This document shows positions 52,181-60,881 of a stretch of DNA of 64,000 nucleotides, piece by piece. Location: assembly GCA_903921725.1 (NCBI GenBank), contig CAIXRA010000015.1, forward strand, positions 1 to 64,000. Reading direction: 5' to 3'. This stretch comes from an uncultured Lentisphaerota bacterium (lineage in GTDB: Bacteria; Verrucomicrobiota; Lentisphaeria; Oligosphaerales; CAITYL01). The stretch's first letter is position 1, and every line of letters begins with the position of its first letter. The translations under genes and the position numbers were made by a program. Under the pieces are notes generated by a model. That model had not been told where the DNA came from, made no database searches, and worked only from the letters and a program-made list of their open reading frames with translations.

Positions 52181-52387
52181 ATGACAACCGAAAAGACATC
52201 ATCTCTGTGGACGCCGACAGAGGGGATATTTGCGGCCATCGGCATTGCCGGATGGTGCTTTTTTCCGGTCGCGCTTTTTAACGAAAAGGGAAGCGGCATG
52301 CTCATTTCGTGCGCGGTCTGCGGACTCTGCTGGCCGCTGTCCGTGATATGCCTGCGCCCGCGGAAACTCATCGAAAAGGCGGAATAA
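52181..52387 (+). CDS. Small two-helix membrane protein
   Basis: A 68-residue protein with two hydrophobic segments (IFAAIGIAGWCFFPVALF and LISCAVCGLCWPLSVICL) joined by a short polar loop (NEKGSG) and ending in a basic-acidic tail. AGGAGGTG lies six bases before the ATG, which is the best evidence that it is real. Family and function are unknown. It lies alone between the GntR regulator (divergent) and the polymerase gene. Confidence 0.7.
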   Translation: MTTEKTSSLWTPTEGIFAAIGIAGWCFFPVALFNEKGSGMLISCAVCGLCWPLSVICLRPRKLIEKAE

Positions 52388-52536
52388 CCATGCATTACTC
52401 TACCGATACGCGTCTCCATTCTCTCCGTGATTAAAACCCCTGGCTGTTGTTTTGTAACCCATTCGAGATAAACCGATAAATCCGGTTCCACTCCCGCACG
52501 CCGGCGGCCCGGCGCGGGGGCAAGGGGATACTTCCG

Positions 52537-54786
52537 ATGACCATGCACGGGATTGATCTGGACGCGCTCGCCCCGAGCTGTTTCCGGCGGCTGGTGGCGG
52601 TGGAGCCGGAGACGGACGGCACGGCGACGCTGTTCGAACGGCGCGAGGACGGCACCGTCGTATCCTACGCCGTTGAATTCCATCCGTTTGTGCTGCTGTC
52701 GGACCCGGCGCTGGCCGGGCTGCTGGAGAATGTCTGCAGCATCCGCCCGCTGAGCGGGCCGGGCGTCTTCCGCGCCCGCGTTCATTTCCCGGATGAAAAG
52801 GCGTACGCCGCCGCCCTGAAGAAGCTCAAGGCTGAGACGGGGAAAAACCCGGGCGACGGGGCCGCGCCGTACCGCGCCTTTCCCGACTTCACGCAACAGC
52901 TTCTCGCCCTGCTGCCGGCGCGGCTCTTCCGCGGCATGACCTTCGGCGAACTCCGCCGGCTCCAGCTCGACATCGAGACGCGGACCGGCGCCGGCTACGA
53001 CTTCCCGAACGCCGAGCGCGAAGGCGACGCGGTGATCATCGTGGCCCTGCGCGACACCACCGGCTGGGAGAAATGCCTTTCACTGGCGGAGTTCGCGGGC
53101 GACGAGGGCGCGCTGCTGAAGGCGATGGTCGAGGCCGTCCGCGAACGCGACCCGGACGTGATCGAGGGGCACAACCTCTGCAATTTCGACCTGCCGTATC
53201 TGGCGGCGCGGGCAAAGCGGCACAAGGTGAAGCTCGCCTTCGGGCGCGACGGCAGCCCCGCCTCCGTGCGGAGTTCGCGCTTCTCCGCCGGCGAGCGCGT
53301 GTCGGCCTACCAGCGCTGGGACGTGTACGGGCGGCACGTGGTGGACACCTACCACCTGGTCCAGCTCTACGACGTGAGCCACCGCGACCTGGACAGCTAC
53401 GGCCTGAAGAACGTCGCGCGGCATTTCGGCGTGGCGGCGGCGGAGCGCACCTACGTCGAGGCGGCAACAATCTCGGAGGCCTACGCGGCCGATCCGGAGC
53501 GCGTGTGCCGCTACGCGATGGACGACGTGCGCGAGACGGAGGCCGTCAGCCGCATCCTCTCCCCCAGCTATTTCTACCAGGCGCAGCTCGTGCCGTTCTC
53601 CTACCAGAACTGCGTGGTGCGCGGCAACGGCGTGCGGATTGACGCGCTACTCACCGCCGGCTACCTCGAGCGCGGCGCCGCCCTGCCCCTGCCGCAATCC
53701 GCGCGTCCGTTCCAGGGGGCGCTGACGGAGGCGGTGCGCACGGGGGTGTTCCGCAACGTGTGGCACGTCGACGTCGCCTCCCTCTACCCTTCGGTCATGG
53801 TCAGTTTCAACATGGTGCCGGCCAACGACCCGCTGCGGATCTTCCCTGAGCTGCTGGCCGGGCTGCGCCGCTTCCGCCTCGATGCGAAGGAGGCCGCGAA
53901 GCGCGCGGAGTCCGCGGCGGAGCGCGACCATTTCTCCGCGCTGCAGTCCAGCTTCAAAATCCTTATCAACTCCTTCTACGGCTACACCGGCTTCTCTCAG
54001 GGCACGTTCAACGATTACGCGATGGCGGAGGCGGTGACGGGCAAGGGGCGCGAGATCCTCACGGAAATGCTCGCCTTCCTTAAGGAGGAACGGGCCGAGG
54101 TCATCGAGATGGACACCGACGGCATCTACTTCGTCCCGCCGCCGCAGGCGACGGACGCCGGCGCCTTCCTCGCGCGCATGCAGCAGCGGCTGCCGCCGGG
54201 GATTGAAGTGGAACTGGACGCGGCCTATCCGGCCATGTTCAGCTACAAGAGCAAGAACTACGCGCTGCTGGACGCCGCCGGCCGGGTCGCGATGACCGGT
54301 GCCGCGCTGAAGTCGCGCGGGCTGGAACCGTTCCAGCGGCGCTACATCCATGAACTGGTGGCACTGATGCTGCAGGGGCGCGCCGCGGAGGCGCCGGCGC
54401 TCTTCGCCGCGTACGCCGCGGCGATCAAGGGCAACACCTGGCCGCTGGCGGAGTTCGCGCAGCGCGAGACGCTCTCGACATCGCCCCAGGCCTACGCAGA
54501 CAAGCTGGCCCGCGGCGAGACGCGCCGCAGCGCGGCCTACGAGCTGGCGCTGAAGTCGGCGAAGCGCAGCTACGCGCAGGGGGACCAGGTCGCCTTCTAC
54601 CTCGTCGGCAACAAAAAAAACGTGGCCGTGACCGACGCCGCGAAGCTGCTGGCCGACGCCGACCCCGCACTGCGCGACGAGAACATCCCCTACTACCTGG
54701 ACAAGCTGGAAAAACTCCACGAAAAGTTCGCCGAATTCCTCCCCGCCGACAGCCTGCCGATGCCGGTCGACGGCCTGTTCGGGTGA
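52537..54786 (+). CDS. Family-B DNA polymerase
   Basis: A 749-residue polymerase with 3'-5' exonuclease. Exonuclease motifs are present: DIE at residues 145-147, GHNLCNFDLPY, and YAMDDVRE. Polymerase motif A is DVASLYPS (Asp412), motif B KILINSFYGYTG, and motif C MDTDGIYF with Asp526 and Asp528; KxYA-like SKNYALL follows. All catalytic residues are intact, so it should be active. It resembles the Pol II/archaeal-type enzymes scattered in PVC and other bacteria rather than the replicative PolC/DnaE. Repair or damage-tolerant synthesis is the family expectation. No accessory gene is adjacent. A GC hairpin with a T-run follows the gene. Confidence 0.92.
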   Translation: MTMHGIDLDALAPSCFRRLVAVEPETDGTATLFERREDGTVVSYAVEFHPFVLLSDPALAGLLENVCSIRPLSGPGVFRARVHFPDEKAYAAALKKLKAETGKNPGDGAAPYRAFPDFTQQLLALLPARLFRGMTFGELRRLQLDIETRTGAGYDFPNAEREGDAVIIVALRDTTGWEKCLSLAEFAGDEGALLKAMVEAVRERDPDVIEGHNLCNFDLPYLAARAKRHKVKLAFGRDGSPASVRSSRFSAGERVSAYQRWDVYGRHVVDTYHLVQLYDVSHRDLDSYGLKNVARHFGVAAAERTYVEAATISEAYAADPERVCRYAMDDVRETEAVSRILSPSYFYQAQLVPFSYQNCVVRGNGVRIDALLTAGYLERGAALPLPQSARPFQGALTEAVRTGVFRNVWHVDVASLYPSVMVSFNMVPANDPLRIFPELLAGLRRFRLDAKEAAKRAESAAERDHFSALQSSFKILINSFYGYTGFSQGTFNDYAMAEAVTGKGREILTEMLAFLKEERAEVIEMDTDGIYFVPPPQATDAGAFLARMQQRLPPGIEVELDAAYPAMFSYKSKNYALLDAAGRVAMTGAALKSRGLEPFQRRYIHELVALMLQGRAAEAPALFAAYAAAIKGNTWPLAEFAQRETLSTSPQAYADKLARGETRRSAAYELALKSAKRSYAQGDQVAFYLVGNKKNVAVTDAAKLLADADPALRDENIPYYLDKLEKLHEKFAEFLPADSLPMPVDGLFG

Positions 54787-54839
54787 GGTGGATGCAAACG
54801 CCAAACGCTCACCATTCAACACGGTTCCCGCCGACGGGA

Positions 54840-54870
54840 GGGCGGGCGTCCCGCCCGGCGCATGATTTTT
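54840..54870 (+). terminator. Probable Rho-independent terminator after the polymerase gene
   Basis: GGGCGGG (54840-54846) pairs with CCCGCCC (54850-54856) around a three-base loop, with TTTTT at 54866-54870 about ten bases further on. Confidence 0.5.
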
Positions 54871-54978
54871 GAAACGCAAAGGCGCGGAGGCGCAACAAAC
54901 ATTCCGGGCACAATGTCCACCAAGCCCATCCCCGTCCACGTTCCAAAAACAACACTGACATGACCTGCCGGCCCTGCG

Positions 54979-55050
54979 GATCCGCACATCCACAAAGCCA
55001 TCCCCATCCTTCCAGCCGCAGCCCGCGGAGCGGCCGGCCCTTGAGCGGCG
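54979..55050 (+). repeat. 72-bp direct repeat, copy 1
   Basis: Begins GATCCGCAC and ends TTGAGCGGCG. The central AAGCCATCCCCATCCTTCC and GCGGAGCGGCCGGCCCTTGA parts are identical in copy 2, 221 bp downstream. Confidence 0.75.
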
Positions 55051-55199
55051 CGCCGTACTCGGCAGCCTGAAACTACTCCCCTGGGGAGAGGCCCCTCAAA
55101 AAACCCGAACCGCCAAGGCATACAAAGACACCAAGAAAACTTTTTGCGGAACTTGCGGGACACAACTTCCACAACTATCTTCAGCCCCGTTCGGAACCG

Positions 55200-55271
55200 G
55201 ATCCACACCCCCATGAAGCCATCCCCATCCTTCCTGCTGCAACCCGCGGAGCGGCCGGCCCTTGAGCAGCG
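55200..55271 (+). repeat. 72-bp direct repeat, copy 2
   Basis: Begins GATCCACAC and ends TTGAGCAGCG. It is the same length as copy 1, with differences scattered mainly in the first 15 bases and at four or five internal positions. Confidence 0.75.
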
Positions 55272-55421
55272 TGCGGCCTGTGCGGCGGCGGCCTCGCCGT
55301 CATCTTCAACAGCGCGCGCCTCGTCCGTTCTGGCGAGAAACGGGAGCGCTCCCTGCACGCCAAGGGTGACTTCTGCCAACGAATCCGTACGGGCATCGAG
55401 ACTTGTGTCCGGGAGAATGAG

Positions 55422-56288
55422 ATGTTTGACATTCATGGCATAAGCGCCGCCCTCAAAAAAGCGGACGACGGCATCTGGTACAGCACGACGGAAGAACCCG
55501 TCTCGTATCCGGCGAACGGGAACGCATGTTGCTTTGCCGTTGAGGACCAGTCATTCTGGTACAAGCACCGGAATGCGTGCATTGTCGCCGCCGCGTCCGC
55601 CTTTCCTCCAGTTCCGGCCGCGCCGGGCAAGGCGGCTCCGATTTTCGACATCGGCGGAGGGAACGGCGTTGTCTCATTCGGACTGGCCGGCGCGGGGTTT
55701 GACGTGGTTTTGGTCGAACCCTCTCGGACAGGGGCGGCAAATGCAAAAAAACGCGGCATCCCCAATGTCATTTGCGCAACCACGCAGGCCGCTCAGTTCA
55801 AAGAAAACTCCCTGCCGGCAGCCGGAATGTTTGATGTTTTGGAACACATTGAGGACGACCGGGGATTCCTGCGGTCGCTTCATGCGTCCTTGCAGGACAA
55901 CGGTCTGCTATACCTGCTTGTCCCCGCCTACAATTGCCTTTGGTCACACGGCGACAACGACTCGGGACACTTCCGCCGTTACACGCTGACAAGCGCCTCT
56001 TCCGTACTGAAATCCGCCGGGTTCGAAATTTTGTACGGCACCTACATCTTCAGGTACCTTCCCCTCCCGTTCTTCCTGCTCAGGACCATCCCCTACCGCC
56101 TGGGCTTAGGAAGGAAAAAACAAACGTTCACCAACCAAAAAGTCAAAAACGACTATGTCGTGACCAACCGCTTGGTTGTCCGTGTTTTGGATCACCTGCT
56201 GGCCGGCGAAGTGAAGAACATACGGGACAAAAAGACCATGCATGTGGGCGGGAGCTGCCTGCTGGTTGCCCGAAAAAAAATGCCGTAA
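55422..56288 (+). CDS. Class I SAM-dependent methyltransferase
   Basis: A 288-residue methyltransferase. Motif I is FDIGGGNGVVSFGL, followed by the acidic VVLVEPS, and motif IV is GMFDVLEHIED. LYLLVPAYNCLWSHGDNDSGHFRRYT is a stretch common in methyltransferases near polysaccharide genes (key part: HFRRYT). The C-terminal part has a hydrophobic YIFRYLPLPFFLL segment that may contact the membrane. The substrate is probably a lipid-linked or cell-surface sugar intermediate, judging only from the neighbouring YfhO-like membrane protein 40 bp downstream. GGGAG precedes the ATG. Composition (53% GC in one sampled line) is below that of its flanking genes. Confidence 0.85.
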   Translation: MFDIHGISAALKKADDGIWYSTTEEPVSYPANGNACCFAVEDQSFWYKHRNACIVAAASAFPPVPAAPGKAAPIFDIGGGNGVVSFGLAGAGFDVVLVEPSRTGAANAKKRGIPNVICATTQAAQFKENSLPAAGMFDVLEHIEDDRGFLRSLHASLQDNGLLYLLVPAYNCLWSHGDNDSGHFRRYTLTSASSVLKSAGFEILYGTYIFRYLPLPFFLLRTIPYRLGLGRKKQTFTNQKVKNDYVVTNRLVVRVLDHLLAGEVKNIRDKKTMHVGGSCLLVARKKMP

Positions 56289-56328
56289 GGCAAGAAAACA
56301 CCATCAACGCAGGAATGGCGACGCCGTA

Positions 56329-58737
56329 ATGATGGACAACAAAAAGCACCTGTGGATTTTTTATGTTTTGTTTTATTCCCTCGCCATCCTGTTGGTGGAC
56401 GGGCCGCTTCTTTTCAGTTCCGCCAGGATGACATCCGCGCCCGGCTGCGACGTATGGATTTTCTGGCATGACTTCAATGACTGGTGCGTTTCCGACCTGG
56501 CGGGGGGGGGGCTGGCGCTCTGGCAGCCCCATGTCCTTGGAGGAACCCCGTACATGGGTGCTTTTGAGGCCGCGGTTTTCTATCCGCCGAACCTGCTGTT
56601 CCTGATATTCCCCTCCGCTCTGGCAGCCAACTTGTCGTTTGCCCTGCATTTCCTGCTTGGCGGGCTCTTCATGCACGGGTGGCTGGCGCGGCGGAAACTG
56701 CATCCCGCCGCCTGTCTGGCCGGCGGCATGATGTTCATGTTCTGCGCGCCGTTCTTCCTGCGGGCATACGCCGGGCACCTTGGCACGCAGCACACCATCG
56801 CATGGATTCCCTTGATTTTTCTTGTGATTGACGCCTTGATCGAAGAAACGTCGCTCTGGTGGATGCTGGTGGGGACGTTTGCCGTGTCCATGCTGCTATA
56901 CGCCGGCCACCCGCAAACGATATTTTACACCGCCATCATTGCGGGAGTCTACACGCTGGCGCGCCTGCCGGAATCGCCGCGTAAGTTGGCCTCGCTGGGC
57001 GCGATGGCGGGCATGAACCTGCTGGCGCTGGGAATCTGGGCCGTGCAGTTGGGCGCGGGATTGGCGCTGATGACGGAATGCAGCCGCAGCGGCGGGGTGG
57101 GCTACGAGTTTGCCGCCATGTTCTCCTTCCCGCCGGAGAACTGGCTGACCTTCCTGAGCCCGAGCCTGTTCGGCGACCGGCATGCCGATCTGGCGAACGG
57201 TGCCGGGCTGACGCCGCACCTGATGTACTGGGGGCGGTGCTATTTATGGGAGATGACACCGTTCTTCGGAATCTGCGGTCTGCCGCTGGCGGTATTGGCG
57301 CTTGGTTTATTTTGGCGGCGCCGCATCGTTTGGATCGTCGCCGGCTGCGCAGCGATTGGTTGCCTGCTGGCGATGGGGGCGCATATGCCATGGTTCCGGT
57401 TCATGCATGAGCATGTTCCAGGCTTTAATGTGTTCCGGGGCAACTCAAAATTTATCATCCCAACCGTTGTGCTTCTGATATGGCTTGCCGCGCATGGCAT
57501 TGACGCACTCGTCCCGCACAGCAAAGAAGTCGGCAAACGGCCGCGCCGCCCCCTGTTTCTGCTAACAGTTATTGCCGGCCTGTTTTGTGTTGGCGTGGCG
57601 CTTCTGGCTGGAACGGCCTTTTTAAGCTCCCCGACGAGCGGCTGGTGGAAAGATGTTTTCACCCTGCCGTTCCGTTCAGGGGAATCCTATTTGCCGGCGG
57701 AGGCCGTCACGGCGGCGGCATCGGCGGAGGCACAGTCGTTTTTTATCAAGTGCCTGCTTCCGGCCATTGCCGTTCTTGCGCTGCTGGCAGCATTCGCCTT
57801 TGTCGCTATCCGCAGTGAAAGGTGGCACCGACGCCTGGCGTGGCTCATCCTTGCCGTAACCGCAGCAGACCTGCTGGTGTTTGCCTGGCGTTTCAACTAT
57901 TCGTATCCCGTCGCAGATCAGCAGGCGACCTACGCTCCCCTGAAAAGGTTCCTGGCCGACCGACCGGGGGACTACCGCATACTTTCCGTGTCGGGCGCGA
58001 ATGTGGCGCTGCCCCTGCGGACGCATGACATGTCCGGCTATTTTTCCCAGGCTGTCGTGCATCGCTACGCTGAGTTCCTGGCATGGACGCAAGGCGACGA
58101 CCCCAACAAAGCCACCGGTTATCCGCAGATTCGGAAATCCCATCCGCGCTTCGACCTGATGCGCTGTCGGTACATCATTGTCCCGCAGGCACAGGGCGGC
58201 GAGCAGGTGGTGGAAATGACGGGCGGCCTTCCCCATGTGTCGCTAATTTCCGACTGGAAATGCACCGGCGGCGGGCGGGACGCGGTATTTGCTGAATTGG
58301 AAAAGCCGGTATTTGACCCGCACAAGACGGCCGTCCTTGAGGGCCAACTTCCCGCCAGCATGGGAACGCCGGACGGCGGGGCGGCACCCCCGGCGGGAAC
58401 TGTGCGCATTTCACGGGAAGGGGCCGACTTCTTGGAAGTAGAGGCGACGCTTTCCCGTCCCGCCATCCTGTTGGTCTCGGATCTTTATACGCCGAACTGG
58501 CATGTCCGCGCATTGCCTGGAAGCGCGCAGGCCAACTACGAGCTGATTCCGGCGGATTACATCCTCCGCGCCATCCCGCTGCCGGCCGGCGAACACCGGC
58601 TGCGCATGGAATACCGCCCGCGGGCGTTCGTAATCGGCGCCTGGATCTCCGCCGGCTCGCTCCTGCTCTTCGCGGCGCTGGCGTGCGGCCGGGCTTGGCA
58701 ACGGCTCCGCCGGAAGGCGGCCCCGCCGGTCAGATGA
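56329..58737 (+). CDS. YfhO-like polytopic membrane protein (GT-C type)
   Basis: An 802-residue inner-membrane protein with at least 11 hydrophobic segments and a C-terminal extracytoplasmic beta domain (ILLVSDLYTPNWHVRALPGS, YILRAIPLPAGEHRLRMEY) followed by a last helix. The N-terminal outside loop has acidic residues (CDVWIFWHDFNDW) and LWQPHVLGGTPYMG, as in YfhO-type proteins, which are thought to use polyprenyl-phosphate sugars to decorate surface polymers. Two adjacent ATGs (56329, 56332) are possible starts with a weak ribosome-binding site. It is co-directional with the methyltransferase gene and overlaps the end of the convergent Rrf2 gene by eight bases. Confidence 0.82.
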   Translation: MMDNKKHLWIFYVLFYSLAILLVDGPLLFSSARMTSAPGCDVWIFWHDFNDWCVSDLAGGGLALWQPHVLGGTPYMGAFEAAVFYPPNLLFLIFPSALAANLSFALHFLLGGLFMHGWLARRKLHPAACLAGGMMFMFCAPFFLRAYAGHLGTQHTIAWIPLIFLVIDALIEETSLWWMLVGTFAVSMLLYAGHPQTIFYTAIIAGVYTLARLPESPRKLASLGAMAGMNLLALGIWAVQLGAGLALMTECSRSGGVGYEFAAMFSFPPENWLTFLSPSLFGDRHADLANGAGLTPHLMYWGRCYLWEMTPFFGICGLPLAVLALGLFWRRRIVWIVAGCAAIGCLLAMGAHMPWFRFMHEHVPGFNVFRGNSKFIIPTVVLLIWLAAHGIDALVPHSKEVGKRPRRPLFLLTVIAGLFCVGVALLAGTAFLSSPTSGWWKDVFTLPFRSGESYLPAEAVTAAASAEAQSFFIKCLLPAIAVLALLAAFAFVAIRSERWHRRLAWLILAVTAADLLVFAWRFNYSYPVADQQATYAPLKRFLADRPGDYRILSVSGANVALPLRTHDMSGYFSQAVVHRYAEFLAWTQGDDPNKATGYPQIRKSHPRFDLMRCRYIIVPQAQGGEQVVEMTGGLPHVSLISDWKCTGGGRDAVFAELEKPVFDPHKTAVLEGQLPASMGTPDGGAAPPAGTVRISREGADFLEVEATLSRPAILLVSDLYTPNWHVRALPGSAQANYELIPADYILRAIPLPAGEHRLRMEYRPRAFVIGAWISAGSLLLFAALACGRAWQRLRRKAAPPVR

Positions 58738-59167
58738 CGAAGTCGGTGGATTCCTGGACGCTGGCTTGGCGTGCGGAGAGATCGGCCAGATTGACGGAGC
58801 GCATGTCGCGCTTCATGTTTTCCGTGATCATCTGCCACGTTTCCCGGGTCACGCAGCGCGGGGAGCGCTTGCAGTTTTTGGGATTGCCCAGGCAGTCGAC
58901 GAGCTGAACCTCGCCTTCCACCGCCTCCACCACGTCCAGCAGCGTAATCTCTTTGGCCGGCCGGGCCAGCCGGTAGCCGCCGGAACGTCCGCGGACGCTC
59001 GTCAGCAGCCCGTGCGTGCGCAGCGGAAGCAGGATCTGGTCCACGTACGGCTCCGAAATCTCCTGAGTGGCGGCGATGCGGCGCGAGAAAACCGGACGTT
59101 CGCCCGTCTCTCCTGCAATCTGCACCATGATGCGGAGGGCGAAGCGGATTTTCGTGGAAAATTTCAT
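58730..59167 (-). CDS. Rrf2-family regulator with IscR-type cysteines
   Basis: A 145-residue transcription factor. The N-terminal winged helix is typical (MKFSTKIRFALRIMVQIA, SEPYVDQILLPLRTHGLL, VRGRSGGYRLARP). Three cysteines, Cys92, Cys99 and Cys105, lie where IscR binds its iron-sulfur cluster, so it probably senses Fe-S status, redox or nitric oxide. The ATG at 59167 begins the usual MKFSTK; a palindromic GGTATACC site lies 39 bp upstream. No isc or suf genes are nearby. Confidence 0.92.
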   Translation of the reverse strand: MKFSTKIRFALRIMVQIAGETGERPVFSRRIAATQEISEPYVDQILLPLRTHGLLTSVRGRSGGYRLARPAKEITLLDVVEAVEGEVQLVDCLGNPKNCKRSPRCVTRETWQMITENMKRDMRSVNLADLSARQASVQESTDFVI

Positions 59168-59198
59168 TGTGCCGGAAGCCTTCTGCGTTAAAACCTTA

Positions 59199-59217
59199 TT
59201 AAAACGGTATACCTTAA
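59199..59217. promoter_or_regulatory. Palindrome upstream of the Rrf2 gene
   Basis: TTAAAACGGTATACCTTAA contains the perfect eight-base palindrome GGTATACC with partly symmetric A/T flanks, 39-46 bp before the start codon. It may be an autoregulatory operator or part of the promoter. Confidence 0.4.
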
Positions 59218-59298
59218 TCCAAAATTCACAGGATGCCAGCAACGCCGCAAAGACGGCGCCAAGCCGGATTCCTCACGGGGCGTCGATGAGGCATGAAG

Positions 59299-59625
59299 CT
59301 ACGCGTCCGTAATCAGGCTGTAATACTCGATGATGCTGCGGATGGATTCCACGGCCAGCATGCACAGGATTCCGCTCAACAGCAGGATGACAAGGGTGAG
59401 TCCGATCTTCCAGCCGCGCGGTGTGGCCGGACGCAGCCAGATCAGCGGCAGCGCCAGCGGCCCCACGCAGCAGACGGCCAGGATGATGAAGGATTTCCGG
59501 CAATACCATTTGACGCGCTCCTCCTCCCGGAGCCGGCGGGGCGGTGCTTCGAGAAACTCGCCGCAGTGCCTGCACTTGATCGCCGCGTCCTGGATTTCCT
59601 CCGCGCAGTATGGACACTTTTTCAT
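59299..59625 (-). CDS. Zinc-ribbon membrane protein
   Basis: A 108-residue protein. The first 25 residues form a C4 zinc ribbon (Cys4, Cys7, Cys18, Cys21: KCPYC...KCRHCGEFL). A basic helical linker ([17 protein letters not shown]) leads to two membrane helices ([20 protein letters not shown] and [19 protein letters not shown]). Its ATG overlaps the aat stop by four bases (ATGA), so it is translationally coupled to aat. Function unknown. Confidence 0.8.
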   Translation of the reverse strand: MKKCPYCAEEIQDAAIKCRHCGEFLEAPPRRLREEERVKWYCRKSFIILAVCCVGPLALPLIWLRPATPRGWKIGLTLVILLLSGILCMLAVESIRSIIEYYSLITDA

Positions 59626-60347
59626 AAGGCCCCTTCCTGTGACTGACACCCGGCCCGAACGTCAAACTCCGCACCTGAAGCGGAGGCCCCGGCGACGGCC
59701 CCGCCGAGCAGGCGCAGGAACTCGCGGCGCGGGATTTCATGGGCGCCGAAACGCGCCAGATGCTCCGTGTAAACCTGGCAGTCCACCAGCAGACACCCTT
59801 CATCGCGCAGCTTGCGGACGAGCGTGGCGAACCCGGCCTTGCTCGCGTCCGCCTCCAGGGCGAACATCGACTCCCCGGCGAAGACCCGCCCGATGCGCAC
59901 GCCGTAGAGGCCGCCGACCAGCGCGCCGGCCCGCCACACCTCCACCGACAGCGCGTGCCCGGCCTCGTGCAGACGGCAGTACGCCTCGATCATCTCCGGT
60001 GCGATCCAGGTACCGTCCTGACCGGGGCGCTCCGCGTCGCGGCACCCCTCCATCACCGCGCGGAACTCCCGGTTGAACGTGACCTCAAAGCGGCCGGAGC
60101 GGATGACGCGCTCCAGGCTCTTCGGCACCCGCAGCTCCTCCGGAAACAGCACGAAGCGCGGATCGGGGGACCACCAGACCGGGAACCCCTCGTAGATCTC
60201 CCAGGGGAAGATGCCGCCGCGGTACGCCTCCAGCAGCCGCTCCACGGAGAGGCCGCCGCCGAGCGCCAGGGGCGTGTCCGCCGGGGCCGTTGCCGCGGAC
60301 GGCAGCGGCCGCCCCTCCTGCACCACCACGATTTTCTGCCGCATCAT
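59622..60347 (-). CDS. aat: Leucyl/phenylalanyl-tRNA--protein transferase
   Basis: A 241-residue enzyme that adds Leu or Phe from aminoacyl-tRNA to N-terminal Arg or Lys, creating N-degrons for ClpS. Signatures: [82 protein letters not shown] and [23 protein letters not shown] take the ATG at 60347; an earlier TTG overlapping the clpS stop is possible. It lies immediately behind clpS, giving both halves of the N-end-rule pathway in one operon, and is followed by the coupled zinc-ribbon gene. Confidence 0.95.
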   Translation of the reverse strand: MMRQKIVVVQEGRPLPSAATAPADTPLALGGGLSVERLLEAYRGGIFPWEIYEGFPVWWSPDPRFVLFPEELRVPKSLERVIRSGRFEVTFNREFRAVMEGCRDAERPGQDGTWIAPEMIEAYCRLHEAGHALSVEVWRAGALVGGLYGVRIGRVFAGESMFALEADASKAGFATLVRKLRDEGCLLVDCQVYTEHLARFGAHEIPRREFLRLLGGAVAGASASGAEFDVRAGCQSQEGAL

Positions 60348-60366
60348 GCAAACCCCGGGCGCCGGT

Positions 60367-60657
60367 TCACGCAATCTCCTCGATGGTGGCGGCCAGACCG
60401 AGCAGCCGGAGCTGGTTCCGATGGCGGCGGGCCGGCGGGCCGGCCTCCACCTCGGCGATGGCCCGGCCGCGGTCGTGCGCCTCCATCATGATCTTCACGG
60501 CCAGCGCCTCGTTGTGCCCGAAAACCGCCATCAGGCACCCGACCACGTGCGCCATGTCGTTTTCATCGTCGTTGTGCAGCACGACCTGGACCCTCTCCTC
60601 GCGCCGGGTGGCGGAGAGTCCCTGGAGCATGGGGGTTTCAAACGGCAGTGCCGGCAT
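60367..60657 (-). CDS. clpS: ATP-dependent Clp protease adaptor ClpS
   Basis: A 96-residue adaptor that brings N-degron substrates to ClpAP. The core RVQVVLHNDDENDMAHVV (DDEN region) contains the conserved N-degron-pocket residues, followed by HNEALAVKIMMEAHDRGRAI. The start at 60657 follows GAGGAC at five bases and gives a normal flexible N-terminal extension; longer frames enter low-similarity sequence. It is 19 bp upstream of aat. Confidence 0.93.
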   Translation of the reverse strand: MPALPFETPMLQGLSATRREERVQVVLHNDDENDMAHVVGCLMAVFGHNEALAVKIMMEAHDRGRAIAEVEAGPPARRHRNQLRLLGLAATIEEIA

Positions 60658-60759
60658 CTTGTCCTCAAAATCCTGAAGGGTGTTCCACGGGCAACGTCCT
60701 TCAAGTATAGCGCCGGAGCGCGCCACGGTCAACGGCGCGCCTTCCGGCTACGAAGTGAA

Positions 60760-60876
60760 GACATCCGCAGATTGAGCGGATTTCACGGAAAGGCGTTGAT
60801 GGCGGAGGAGGCGTGTATATTTCCGCCAGCCTCTTTCCGGCCGCCCTCTGCGTAATCCGTGCAATCTGTGGATGTC
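60760..60876. repeat. GACATCC/ATCTGTG inverted repeat at a gene start
   Basis: Arms 60760-60784 and 60852-60876 are 25-base inverted copies (21 of 25 by eye). The right arm ends five bases before the ATG of the 5'-nucleotidase gene, so it covers where a ribosome-binding site would be. Confidence 0.65.
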
Positions 60877-60881
60877 CGCCC

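Larger units (their letters stand above)
54787..55421. other. Repeat-rich intergenic region without a supported gene
   Basis: This 635-bp gap holds a probable polymerase terminator (54840-54870), a CGCAAAGGCGCGGAGGCGCAA tandem near 54873-54893, a pair of 72-bp direct repeats (54979 and 55200), and a GCCAAGGCATACAAAGACACC-like tandem near 55112-55132. Open frames across it are products of repeat and high GC content. Confidence 0.6.

Noticed and set aside
54816-55436. Leftward open frame of 206 codons across the repeat-rich gap
   Set aside because: It consists of translated repeats (GRMGMA and PAAPR blocks appear twice) and has no ribosome-binding site or family match.
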